A stretch of 38,730 nucleotides of DNA from Bacillota bacterium (GTDB lineage: Bacteria > Bacillota > Clostridia > Oscillospirales > Ruminococcaceae). Position numbers and translations under genes: made by a program. The stretch spans positions 1 to 38,730 of the forward strand of contig JAEYXR010000034.1 in assembly GCA_023431215.1 (NCBI GenBank), written 5' to 3'. Below are positions 16,855 through 23,228 of this stretch, in pieces. Position 1 is the first letter of the stretch; each line of letters starts with the position of its first letter. The notes below the pieces were generated by a model. That model was given only the letters and a program-made list of their open reading frames with translations. It had not been told where the DNA came from and made no database searches.

Positions 16855-16960
16855 GTTTTTTCTCCTTTTATTGTGTTTCTACTTTATCATCAGGCCATAC
16901 AGGCCTTGAAACCAATACAAACAAAATACACAACAGTTGTGACTACATTTTATAATTTGA

Positions 16961-16973
16961 TATAACTGTTATA
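16961..16973 (-). promoter_or_regulatory. Candidate GntR operator upstream of tctC
   Basis: The perfect palindrome TATAAC-T-GTTATA occurs here, 107 bp upstream of the tctC start, and identically at 17764-17776 in the promoter of the adjacent GntR gene. Minus-strand sequence just downstream contains TATAAA/TAAAAT-like -10 candidates, but no good -35 was seen. Confidence 0.65.
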
Positions 16974-16989
16974 ACATACTTTGCGGAAT

Positions 16990-17010
16990 AGGCTGCGTTT
17001 TCTGCAGCCT
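16990..17010 (-). terminator. Weak hairpin after gntR
   Basis: A 7-bp stem AGGCTGC (16990-16996) / GCAGCCT (17004-17010) lies 34 bp after the gntR stop. It lacks a clear T-tract on the minus strand, so it may only attenuate read-through into tctC. Confidence 0.4.
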
Positions 17011-17043
17011 TTGGTTCTATACTTGTTTTAACACAAGAGCATT

Positions 17044-17721
17044 TTAATTTTTACCCCAATTTTGAATAATGGGGTAAAAGGAATCCAAGATATGCTCCCG
17101 CATCATTTCCTCTGCTTTTTGAGAATCACCCTCTGCAATGACATCTATCAGGCGCATGTGCCAGTAGCGGGGAACAGTAACCTGAGGACGCTTTTCTCTC
17201 AGCGCTTTGCACAAGAGCCAAAAAAGATTGATTTTACGCAGGGCATCCTCCAGCAGTGGGTTACAGCTAAACTCGGTTAACTTGGTGTGAAACTGAAAAT
17301 GCATTTCCTGCATCTCATCCACAGTTTGGGGACTATAGGGAGTGGTGTCCAAAATAGTGGCAATTTCGCTAAGCACAGCCCTTTGCTCGGCGGTCATGGT
17401 CTGAGATACAATACGAGCGGTCTGGCATTCAATGGCTTCGCGAAACTGGTACACCTGCTTTACCTTTTCCAGTGTGGGGACAGTAACAAAGGACCCCCAT
17501 TGCGGCTTAGATTCAACAAGATTATCTTCCTCCAGCTTTTTCAGTGCCTCTATAACAGGTATTACGCTGACGCCGGTGGCCTCGGCCATTTTGCGTCGGC
17601 TTAGTTTCATGCCTGGGGCAAACTCGCCGCTTAGTATTTTTTTAGAGATAATATTATAAGCTATTTCCGCAGAAGTATGGAAGCCATCCTCTTTGGATAA
17701 GGAAATGTTTTTATCTGGCAT
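17044..17721 (-). CDS. GntR-family transcriptional regulator (FCD/FadR subfamily)
   Basis: A 225-residue regulator. Residues ~15-85 form the GntR winged helix (IISKKILSGEFAPGMKLSRRKMAEATGVSVIPVIEALKKL, EEDNLVESKPQWGSFV). The C-terminal all-helical FCD domain (VYQFREAIECQTARIV, then MHFQFHTKLTEFSCNPLLEDAL) normally binds a carboxylate ligand and a metal through Asp/His residues. ATG follows AAAGGAG. It lies upstream of tctCBA-aldolase in the same direction and has its own promoter carrying the palindrome also found before tctC. It likely represses this transporter-aldolase module until its carboxylate ligand is present. Confidence 0.9.
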   Translation of the reverse strand: MPDKNISLSKEDGFHTSAEIAYNIISKKILSGEFAPGMKLSRRKMAEATGVSVIPVIEALKKLEEDNLVESKPQWGSFVTVPTLEKVKQVYQFREAIECQTARIVSQTMTAEQRAVLSEIATILDTTPYSPQTVDEMQEMHFQFHTKLTEFSCNPLLEDALRKINLFWLLCKALREKRPQVTVPRYWHMRLIDVIAEGDSQKAEEMMREHILDSFYPIIQNWGKN

Positions 17722-17759
17722 GGATAAACTCCTTTGTGGTATTCTTAATTCTTTAAACC

Positions 17760-17788
17760 ATCATATAACTGTTATAACGAATTGTCAA
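17760..17788 (-). promoter_or_regulatory. gntR promoter with embedded operator
   Basis: On the minus strand a perfect TTGACA (plus 17783-17788), a 17-bp spacer and TATGAT (plus 17760-17765). The palindrome TATAAC-T-GTTATA (17764-17776) fills the spacer and touches the -10. A further partial copy, TATAACGTTA, lies at 17793-17802. The geometry is that of an autorepressed promoter. Confidence 0.8.
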
Positions 17789-18172
17789 TTGCTATAACGT
17801 TACGCAAAAGAAGTTTAGCTTGTTCTACAAAAATAAGTATTATGTTTTAAGCAATATACCTAGATGAAATGCAATATACAGTCAAGTAAGTTTGAGGTGT
17901 CTAAAGAAAAACAACAAAGAATCTTCTTTGGGTTGCAGGTGGTATACGCGGATTACAAGCTTAAATCATAGAGTGAAAGAGCTGCAGGTATCATATAGAA
18001 TTTAAAGATAGATTTATTCTATAGCGCACCAAAGGCTACAAGACCGATAATTGAGCAAAGTATCCGTTAAGAGAGCGATAGCGGTTTAACGTTGTTAGGT
18101 GGTTGCACATATAAATAGTATAAGCAATAGTATCACTTGGTCATGTATTTCCTTTTATAAGAGGTGAAGATA
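17789..18172. other. Intergenic region without recognised genes
   Basis: A/T-rich sequence between the divergent gntR and the SpoIID-like operon. It must hold the promoter of that operon. A TTGCAC at 18103 has no well-spaced -10, and no convincing sporulation-sigma consensus was identified. Confidence 0.4.
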
Positions 18173-18805
18173 ATGAATATTCCTGATGAAAGATTGATTC
18201 AACAATATAAAGAAGAAATGTTCAAATTAAGAAAAAGGAGCGAACAAGTTTCAGCTTCCATGCTGTTATCTCCAAAACAAAATCCCGTAAGCCAAAGTGT
18301 CCAAAATTCGCCCAGAGAAGGCATCTATTTTCAACCTGTAAATTTCGCTGCAGTTTCTAAGACAAAATTAAAAGCTTCAGAAAATAACGATTCAACGGAT
18401 ACGGTACCAGGTACAGAGCAGCCAGTAAAGACGGTACCAGGTACAGAGCAGCCGGCAGAGACGGTACCAAGCCCTGAGCAGGGTATTGGATATTTTAAGG
18501 CGCAGGTATTTACGGGTAACCAGGCGCTGCCTGTTAAAGGTGCTAATGTAGTATTAAAAAAAGATGGTAAGATAATAGCCTTTTTAACGACAGACGAAAG
18601 CGGGCAAACAAAAATCATTGAAACAGAAGCTCCTGCAAAACAAAATGCCTTAAACCCTAACAGTCCTAAAAAGACAGAGCAATATTCTGCAGATGTATGG
18701 GCCAGTGGTTTTACCAAGCGCACCAATTTGCTGGTGGAGCAGGCCGGCGGCGAGCTGTCATTGCTGATAGTCGACTTAATACCAGAGCCGGAGGGAGTGA
18801 TGTAA
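18173..18805 (+). CDS. Carboxypeptidase-regulatory-like domain protein of a peptidoglycan-associated operon
   Basis: A 210-residue protein of unrecognised family. Residues ~1-25 form a charged helix (IPDERLIQQYKEEMFKLRKR), followed by a ~60-residue disordered Ser/Asn/Gln-rich region and a tandem 10-residue repeat (TVPGTEQPVK, TVPGTEQPAE, TVPSPEQGIG). The C-terminal ~110 residues (FKAQVFTGNQALPVKGANVV, then DGKIIAFLTTDESGQTKII) look like a carboxypeptidase-regulatory-like or prealbumin-like beta sandwich. There is no signal peptide. ATG 18173 is preferred over GTG 18164 because GAGGTG is well spaced. The next gene starts 2 bp after its stop. Function unknown; probably a structural partner of the two PG-binding proteins. 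Confidence 0.65.
   Translation: MNIPDERLIQQYKEEMFKLRKRSEQVSASMLLSPKQNPVSQSVQNSPREGIYFQPVNFAAVSKTKLKASENNDSTDTVPGTEQPVKTVPGTEQPAETVPSPEQGIGYFKAQVFTGNQALPVKGANVVLKKDGKIIAFLTTDESGQTKIIETEAPAKQNALNPNSPKKTEQYSADVWASGFTKRTNLLVEQAGGELSLLIVDLIPEPEGVM
18401..18480 (+). repeat. 30-bp in-frame tandem repeat
   Basis: Units at 18401-18430 and 18431-18460 share their first 22 bases exactly, and a third, diverged unit begins at 18461; each starts ACGGTACCA. They encode the PGTEQP-type decapeptide linker and are a likely site of copy-number variation between strains. Confidence 0.85.
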
Positions 18806-18806
18806 T

Positions 18807-20207
18807 GTGGAAGGTGCCCCTTTTATCCCCGAGAATATTGTAGTTCACCTTGGTGCGCCGGATCAACCGGCAGAAAATATCACCATACCGTTTATTGACT
18901 ATATTAAAAATGTTGCATCATCAGAAATTTATGCTGCATGGCCGTTGGAATCTCTAAAATCCAACATCTATGCACAAATATCCTTTGCGTTAAACAGAAT
19001 TTATACCGAATGGTATCGAGCCAAAGGATATAACTTTGATATTACTTCATCTACACAGTATGATCAAAAATTTATACCAGGTCGCAATATTTACAAAGAA
19101 ATTAGTGATGTCGTAGACGAAGTCTTTAATGATTATCTTAGAAAAGAGGGGACAATCAATCCGTATTTTGCAGAGTATTGCAACGGCACAACGGTTACCT
19201 GCCCGGGGCTTTCCCAATGGGGTACCGTAGACTTGGCAGAAGGTGGTCTGTCAGCCCTGCAAATTATTCAATACTATTATGGCACAGATACTCAGTTGGT
19301 AGAAAATGCAAAAACCGCAGAAAATGTACCTTCTTACCCCGGCATAGCGTTGAAGCAGGGGGATTTTAATGATGATGTAAGGAGGATGCAGCTTAATCTA
19401 AACCGAATTTCTAACAATTATCCTGCAATTCCTAAAATTCCTCAAACAGATGGTGCGTTTGGAAAATCCACAACAGATGCGGTTACAGCGTTTCAAAAAA
19501 TATTTAACTTAACGCCGGATGGAATCATTGGAAAAGCCACATGGTACAAAATAATCAGTGTGTACAATGCGGTAAAAAAGCTTGGGGAACTTGAAGCGGA
19601 GGGAATAAAGCTATCCGAGGTGCCAAATCAGCTATCAAGAGTGCTGAAACGAGGCGCAACAGGCGGCGACGTACTGGCAATGCAGTACTTTTTGGCGTTT
19701 ATTGCAAATTTTGACGACAGAGTTCCAAGTGTTGCAATTGACGGCGTTTTTGGCCCTAATACAGAGGCTGCCGTAAAAGCCTTTCAGCAGTCACGAGGAT
19801 TAAACCCAGATGGCATTGTGGGAAGAGAAACTGCACGCGCAGGATATGATGCATACAAAGGGATTATTAGCTATATTGCCAAGGATATAGACACTGAATC
19901 CCTGGTGCCATACCCGGGGGTTGTGTTAAAAAGAGGAATGACAGGTCCATCGGTAAAGACATTGCAGGAGCAACTTAGTTTTATTTCTCGCTTTATCTAC
20001 CAAATACCATCCATTTCTGCCGATGGCAATTTCGGCGCAAAAACACAAGCTGCTGTTATTGATTTTCAAGAAATAGCAAATTTGCCTACTACCGGTGAAG
20101 TTGATCAGGCCACTTGGGAAAAACTGGCTGAGATCTATATTAATATAAAACTGGGAAACATCAAAGGACAAGGGCAATTCCCCGGCTATATCATAGAACA
20201 GAGGTGA
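18807..20207 (+). CDS. SpoIID/LytB-like domain protein with three C-terminal peptidoglycan-binding domains
   Basis: A 466-residue protein. Residues ~25-170 resemble the SpoIID lytic-transglycosylase domain: VASSEIYAAWPLESLKSNIY matches the region of the catalytic Glu (here Glu40) and the 'EALKAQAVAARTY' helix, and the late CPGLSQWGTVDLAEGG..QIIQYYYG matches the SpoIID 'GLSQWGA..A..G.....IL.yYYpG' end. Three PG_binding_1 domains follow (about 180-245, 275-345, 370-440), each with an AFG/VFG/NFG-x-x-T..AV..FQ core. No signal peptide or membrane anchor is visible, unlike canonical SpoIID. It starts at GTG 18807 behind GGAGGGAG, in a tight operon. It probably acts on or binds cortex or cell-wall peptidoglycan, possibly during sporulation (inferred). 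Confidence 0.78.
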   Translation: MEGAPFIPENIVVHLGAPDQPAENITIPFIDYIKNVASSEIYAAWPLESLKSNIYAQISFALNRIYTEWYRAKGYNFDITSSTQYDQKFIPGRNIYKEISDVVDEVFNDYLRKEGTINPYFAEYCNGTTVTCPGLSQWGTVDLAEGGLSALQIIQYYYGTDTQLVENAKTAENVPSYPGIALKQGDFNDDVRRMQLNLNRISNNYPAIPKIPQTDGAFGKSTTDAVTAFQKIFNLTPDGIIGKATWYKIISVYNAVKKLGELEAEGIKLSEVPNQLSRVLKRGATGGDVLAMQYFLAFIANFDDRVPSVAIDGVFGPNTEAAVKAFQQSRGLNPDGIVGRETARAGYDAYKGIISYIAKDIDTESLVPYPGVVLKRGMTGPSVKTLQEQLSFISRFIYQIPSISADGNFGAKTQAAVIDFQEIANLPTTGEVDQATWEKLAEIYINIKLGNIKGQGQFPGYIIEQR

Positions 20208-20215
20208 CGTTGATT

Positions 20216-20713
20216 ATGGATGAATATACAGCCTACGTTTATGAGATTCAGAGATATTTACGTACGATTTCAAAGGCGTATCCAGAAATTGAACCTATTA
20301 TCCCAGATGGCATTTTTGGTCCGGAAACAACTAAGGCGGTTAAGGATTTTCAGCGTATGGTCAAGTTACCCCAGACAGGCAAGGTAGATTTAGACACATG
20401 GAACATGCTTGTTGAAGTAAGAAACAAAGTAATATACGAATATTCTAAGCCCAGGCAGGTAGCGCCAATTTCCAATGAGGATCTACCCTTAAAACTGAAT
20501 GATAACAATGATTTTGTTGGAGTGCTCCAGCATATGCTGCGGCATATTTCTAATTTGTATGATAATATTCCCAAGGTTAATGCAACGGGGCAATTTGATA
20601 AAACAACCCAAGAAGCAGTATTGATTTGGCAAAAGGTAGCGGCATTACCCCGAACAGGTGAGGTAGATAAAGATACGTGGAACAGTCTTGCTGTCTTTTA
20701 TACAAGCAACTAG
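20216..20713 (+). CDS. Protein with two peptidoglycan-binding (PG_binding_1) domains
   Basis: A 165-residue protein made almost entirely of two PG_binding_1 domains: residues ~5-70 (IPDGIFGPETTKAVKDFQ, then LPQTGKVDLDTWNML) and ~90-160 (NATGQFDKTTQEAVLIWQ, then LPRTGEVDKDTWNSL). There is no catalytic domain, signal peptide or anchor. ATG 20216 is preferred (GAGGTG at 20201-20206); the in-frame GTG 20204 overlaps the previous stop. Its repeats are closest in style to those of the preceding protein, suggesting duplication and splitting. It ends the operon, 20 bp before a strong terminator. It probably binds the same glycan as a non-catalytic partner. Confidence 0.82.
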   Translation: MDEYTAYVYEIQRYLRTISKAYPEIEPIIPDGIFGPETTKAVKDFQRMVKLPQTGKVDLDTWNMLVEVRNKVIYEYSKPRQVAPISNEDLPLKLNDNNDFVGVLQHMLRHISNLYDNIPKVNATGQFDKTTQEAVLIWQKVAALPRTGEVDKDTWNSLAVFYTSN

Positions 20714-20732
20714 TGGTACAAATGACTTTAGC

Positions 20733-20778
20733 ATAACAAAAGGGGCAACAACTATATAGTTGTTGCCCCTTTTGTTAT
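20733..20778. terminator. Perfect 23-bp-arm hairpin terminator, bidirectional
   Basis: A perfect 46-bp palindrome with core GGGGCAACAACTAT / ATAGTTGTTGCCCC flanked by A- and T-rich outer arms. It lies between the convergent PG-binding operon and the SemiSWEET gene and can terminate both. Confidence 0.9.
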
Positions 20779-20822
20779 AAAACGTTACTTTACCTACCTA
20801 TGGCATCTGGATGATAATTGAC

Positions 20823-21071
20823 CTATGTATCTTTATGGTACTTAATTTTATAGGCTAAGATAATAGATGCAAAAATAACTGTAAATACATTAGAACAAAT
20901 TACTGCAAAATCTTTCATATTGATGCCGTGAACAATCCACATAAATAGTCCAGTAATAAAGATAATATACATGCCCAAAGAAATGCCAGATACATCTTTT
21001 GTTTTTATTACCTTAACAACTTGTGGTATAAAGGATATGGTTGTGCAAAAAGCTGCAATAAAGCCTACCAT
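20823..21071 (-). CDS. SemiSWEET family transporter (PQ-loop, MtN3-like)
   Basis: An 82-residue protein with three membrane helices and the PQ-loop motif SFIPQVVKVIKTKDVSGIS in the first. SemiSWEETs dimerise to form a minimal bidirectional sugar transporter. Length and topology are typical. ATG follows AAAGGAG by 10 nt. It lies downstream of an MFS transporter (85-bp gap) in the same direction; the hairpin GCGTG/CACGC near the MFS stop is weak, so co-transcription is possible. The substrate is unknown. Confidence 0.88.
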   Translation of the reverse strand: MVGFIAAFCTTISFIPQVVKVIKTKDVSGISLGMYIIFITGLFMWIVHGINMKDFAVICSNVFTVIFASIILAYKIKYHKDT

Positions 21072-21156
21072 ATTAAAAAATCTCCTTTGAATGCTATAAA
21101 TTCTTTTACAGTTGTACTAGAATAACTTGGCTTTTTAACAAAAGACATGAAGCGTG

Positions 21157-22383
21157 TTAATATTCACGCTTTTTTCTCCATAAAACAACCACCACAATCA
21201 GTGCCATAGAGCAGAGGGCAAAGGTGGTACATAGCATTAATGCTGTGTGATAACTGCCTGTTTTATCAAAGATATATCCATACATGGAAATAGATAAAGA
21301 GGAGCAAATACTGGATGGCACCAGCATGATAGAGTAAATTTTGCTGAACCAATGAGTACCAAATACCCATTTGATAAATAAGGGAAACAGTACAATCATA
21401 AATGATACCGACATTCCAAAAAAAAGCGCCCCAACAAACAAAAGGTAACCTTTGCAAAAACGGAATAAGGTAAAACTGATGACAGCGTTAACAAGGCATA
21501 ACAGCATAGATACCTGAACACCTATTTTATCGCTAATATAGCCAAACGCAATCTTAGAAAGGGTGTTCCCAACAAGGGCGGTGCTGGTAAGGGATGCCGC
21601 CACCACCTGGACCATACCTTTACTGACCCCCAGCATTGCAATATGCGAGTAAAAGGAAATTGACATTTGGCCAAAGATTCCCATTACTATGGTAAGAAGA
21701 AATATTTTTATAGGAAGGGGCGATGCCTGCGTAGGATGGAAGTTATCGATTTGGTTGCTGACAATATTCTCCTCACCGTATGGGAGCAACCCCTTTTCTT
21801 CCGGCTTAAAGCAAATAACCAATGCAGTAACCGGCAAAATAAGCACAAATACAATAATGGCATTAAGCCGATACGCAACGCGCCATCCATAATGCACAAT
21901 TATATTGCTCACAATAAAGTTCATGATAATTCCCATAATGCCGGAGCAGGATGCCGATAACCCCATTGCAATTCCCAACCCTTTTTTAAACCAATTGGCA
22001 AGGGTGAGCCCAATGGGGACTGTCATTAAAAAAGCAAGAGCGATTCCCTGAAAAAAGCCTAAGATATACCAATGGATAATTTGGGAGCAAAAAGACATTC
22101 CCATTACCGTACAAAATAGCAGACAGCAGGCGCTTGACAGGACAATTTTGATGGAAAAACGATTGAGCAAAACAGTGACAACCGGCAGCATCAGGCAGGT
22201 CATAACGCCCTGGATGGAGAGATAAAAAGAAAGGTCACCAATTTGAAAGTTTAAGTCTCGGCAAATGGCAGAAAAATAAATGCCGCTGCTGTTAAAAACC
22301 ATACCCAACGTGCTGCCCTGAATCAGGCAGCAGCAGCCCAATATGACCCAAGCAAAATGTCTGGGTTGCTTCGTTTTTATCAT
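21157..22383 (-). CDS. MFS transporter, oxalate/formate-antiporter-like
   Basis: A 408-residue protein with 12 predicted helices. The start (FAWVILGCCCLIQGSTLGMVFNSSGIYF) and the TM4-5 pattern (GLTLANWFKKGLGIAMGLSASCSGIMG) resemble the monocarboxylate/oxalate-formate antiporter branch of the MFS. NWF-KKG-LGIAMG is a well-conserved loop there. It probably carries a small carboxylate. It lies just after the terminator of the hydantoinase operon, so it is a separate unit, and no enzyme partner is adjacent. Confidence 0.82.
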   Translation of the reverse strand: MIKTKQPRHFAWVILGCCCLIQGSTLGMVFNSSGIYFSAICRDLNFQIGDLSFYLSIQGVMTCLMLPVVTVLLNRFSIKIVLSSACCLLFCTVMGMSFCSQIIHWYILGFFQGIALAFLMTVPIGLTLANWFKKGLGIAMGLSASCSGIMGIIMNFIVSNIIVHYGWRVAYRLNAIIVFVLILPVTALVICFKPEEKGLLPYGEENIVSNQIDNFHPTQASPLPIKIFLLTIVMGIFGQMSISFYSHIAMLGVSKGMVQVVAASLTSTALVGNTLSKIAFGYISDKIGVQVSMLLCLVNAVISFTLFRFCKGYLLFVGALFFGMSVSFMIVLFPLFIKWVFGTHWFSKIYSIMLVPSSICSSLSISMYGYIFDKTGSYHTALMLCTTFALCSMALIVVVVLWRKKREY

Positions 22384-22419
22384 ATCAGTTACCTTTCTTG
22401 CCTCCGGCAGACGATAGAG

Positions 22420-22468
22420 AAAAAGCAGTATCGCTTATGGTGTAAAAAATAAGCGATACTGCTTTTTA
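22420..22468 (-). terminator. Terminator of the permease-RraA-HyuA-HExxH operon
   Basis: A perfect 18-bp stem (AAAAAGCAGTATCGCTTA, 22420-22437; TAAGCGATACTGCTTTTT, 22450-22467) with a 12-nt loop, about 7 bp beyond the stop of the HExxH gene. The outer A/T pairs supply a T-run in both directions. Confidence 0.88.
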
Positions 22469-22474
22469 AAACAT

Positions 22475-23227
22475 TTATAAGCTTCGTACCTGTGAAAATA
22501 AATTGTATGCTTCCTGTTTATTGTATAAATATACCAAAAATACGTCATAGAGGTATGGAGTAAAAGGGAGACAATTCAGCTCTTTTGTAAATGCCATGGC
22601 TGCAATTTCAGAAAGGCAGATAAGCTTTGCCCGGCTGGGAATCAGTCCGACAATTTTAACAGGTATTTGGGGAGTCATGGTGTAAATTTCATCCGCATAC
22701 ATCTCTTCCACCATGTGAAACAACTCATGTCCCAAAAGGACGTCGGCAATGGGGGTATTCTTCAGTGCTTCAGGAACATTTTCCTTTTGCACAGCTGCTT
22801 CTGCCTTTTGGATGCAGTCAGTAAACACTTCAATTTTGTTGGGATGGGTAAATCTTGCAAACAATACCTGTCCGGCACCGGCTCCACCCTCAGGTCGAAA
22901 AGGAAAGCTAACCTGGGCCTTTAATGATTGTGCCAACTGTGCCAAAGAGTGCACAGAGTAAAGCTTCATTACCTTTTGTGCATATTCAGTGCCGCAAGCA
23001 TATGCCTGCTGAACAAACTCTACCCTTTGCTGTGGAGTGGTTTTTCCAGCCAGAGGTTCACGCAAAAAGGCATATCTTCCCCATTGCTCATCAGAGATGC
23101 CAAGTAGTTCCTGCAGCATCTCGCCAAGCTCTACAGCACCGGCGTCTGGTGAAAAATAAAGGTTTTTTCGACGCTTAATAAACTTTTCCATGCGCTCCTG
23201 CCCCTTGCTCATAGCTGCATTTTCCAT
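22475..23227 (-). CDS. Uncharacterised protein with HExxH zinc-metalloprotease-like motif
   Basis: A 250-residue protein I cannot assign to a family. It carries GHELFHMVEE (His167-Glu168-x-x-His171) and, 36 residues later, LSEIAAMAF with Glu207, the spacing expected of a gluzincin-type third zinc ligand. The N-terminal half is helical and charged. There is no signal peptide or membrane segment, so it should be cytosolic. Its ATG lies 1 bp after the hydantoinase stop (TAA-T-ATG), implying coupled translation and a related job. It could be a peptidase or amidase acting on the pathway intermediate, or a catalytically inert zinc-binding partner. The start is uncertain (Met6 and Met13 are alternatives). 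Confidence 0.6.
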   Translation of the reverse strand: MENAAMSKGQERMEKFIKRRKNLYFSPDAGAVELGEMLQELLGISDEQWGRYAFLREPLAGKTTPQQRVEFVQQAYACGTEYAQKVMKLYSVHSLAQLAQSLKAQVSFPFRPEGGAGAGQVLFARFTHPNKIEVFTDCIQKAEAAVQKENVPEALKNTPIADVLLGHELFHMVEEMYADEIYTMTPQIPVKIVGLIPSRAKLICLSEIAAMAFTKELNCLPFTPYLYDVFLVYLYNKQEAYNLFSQVRSL

Positions 23228-23228
23228 A

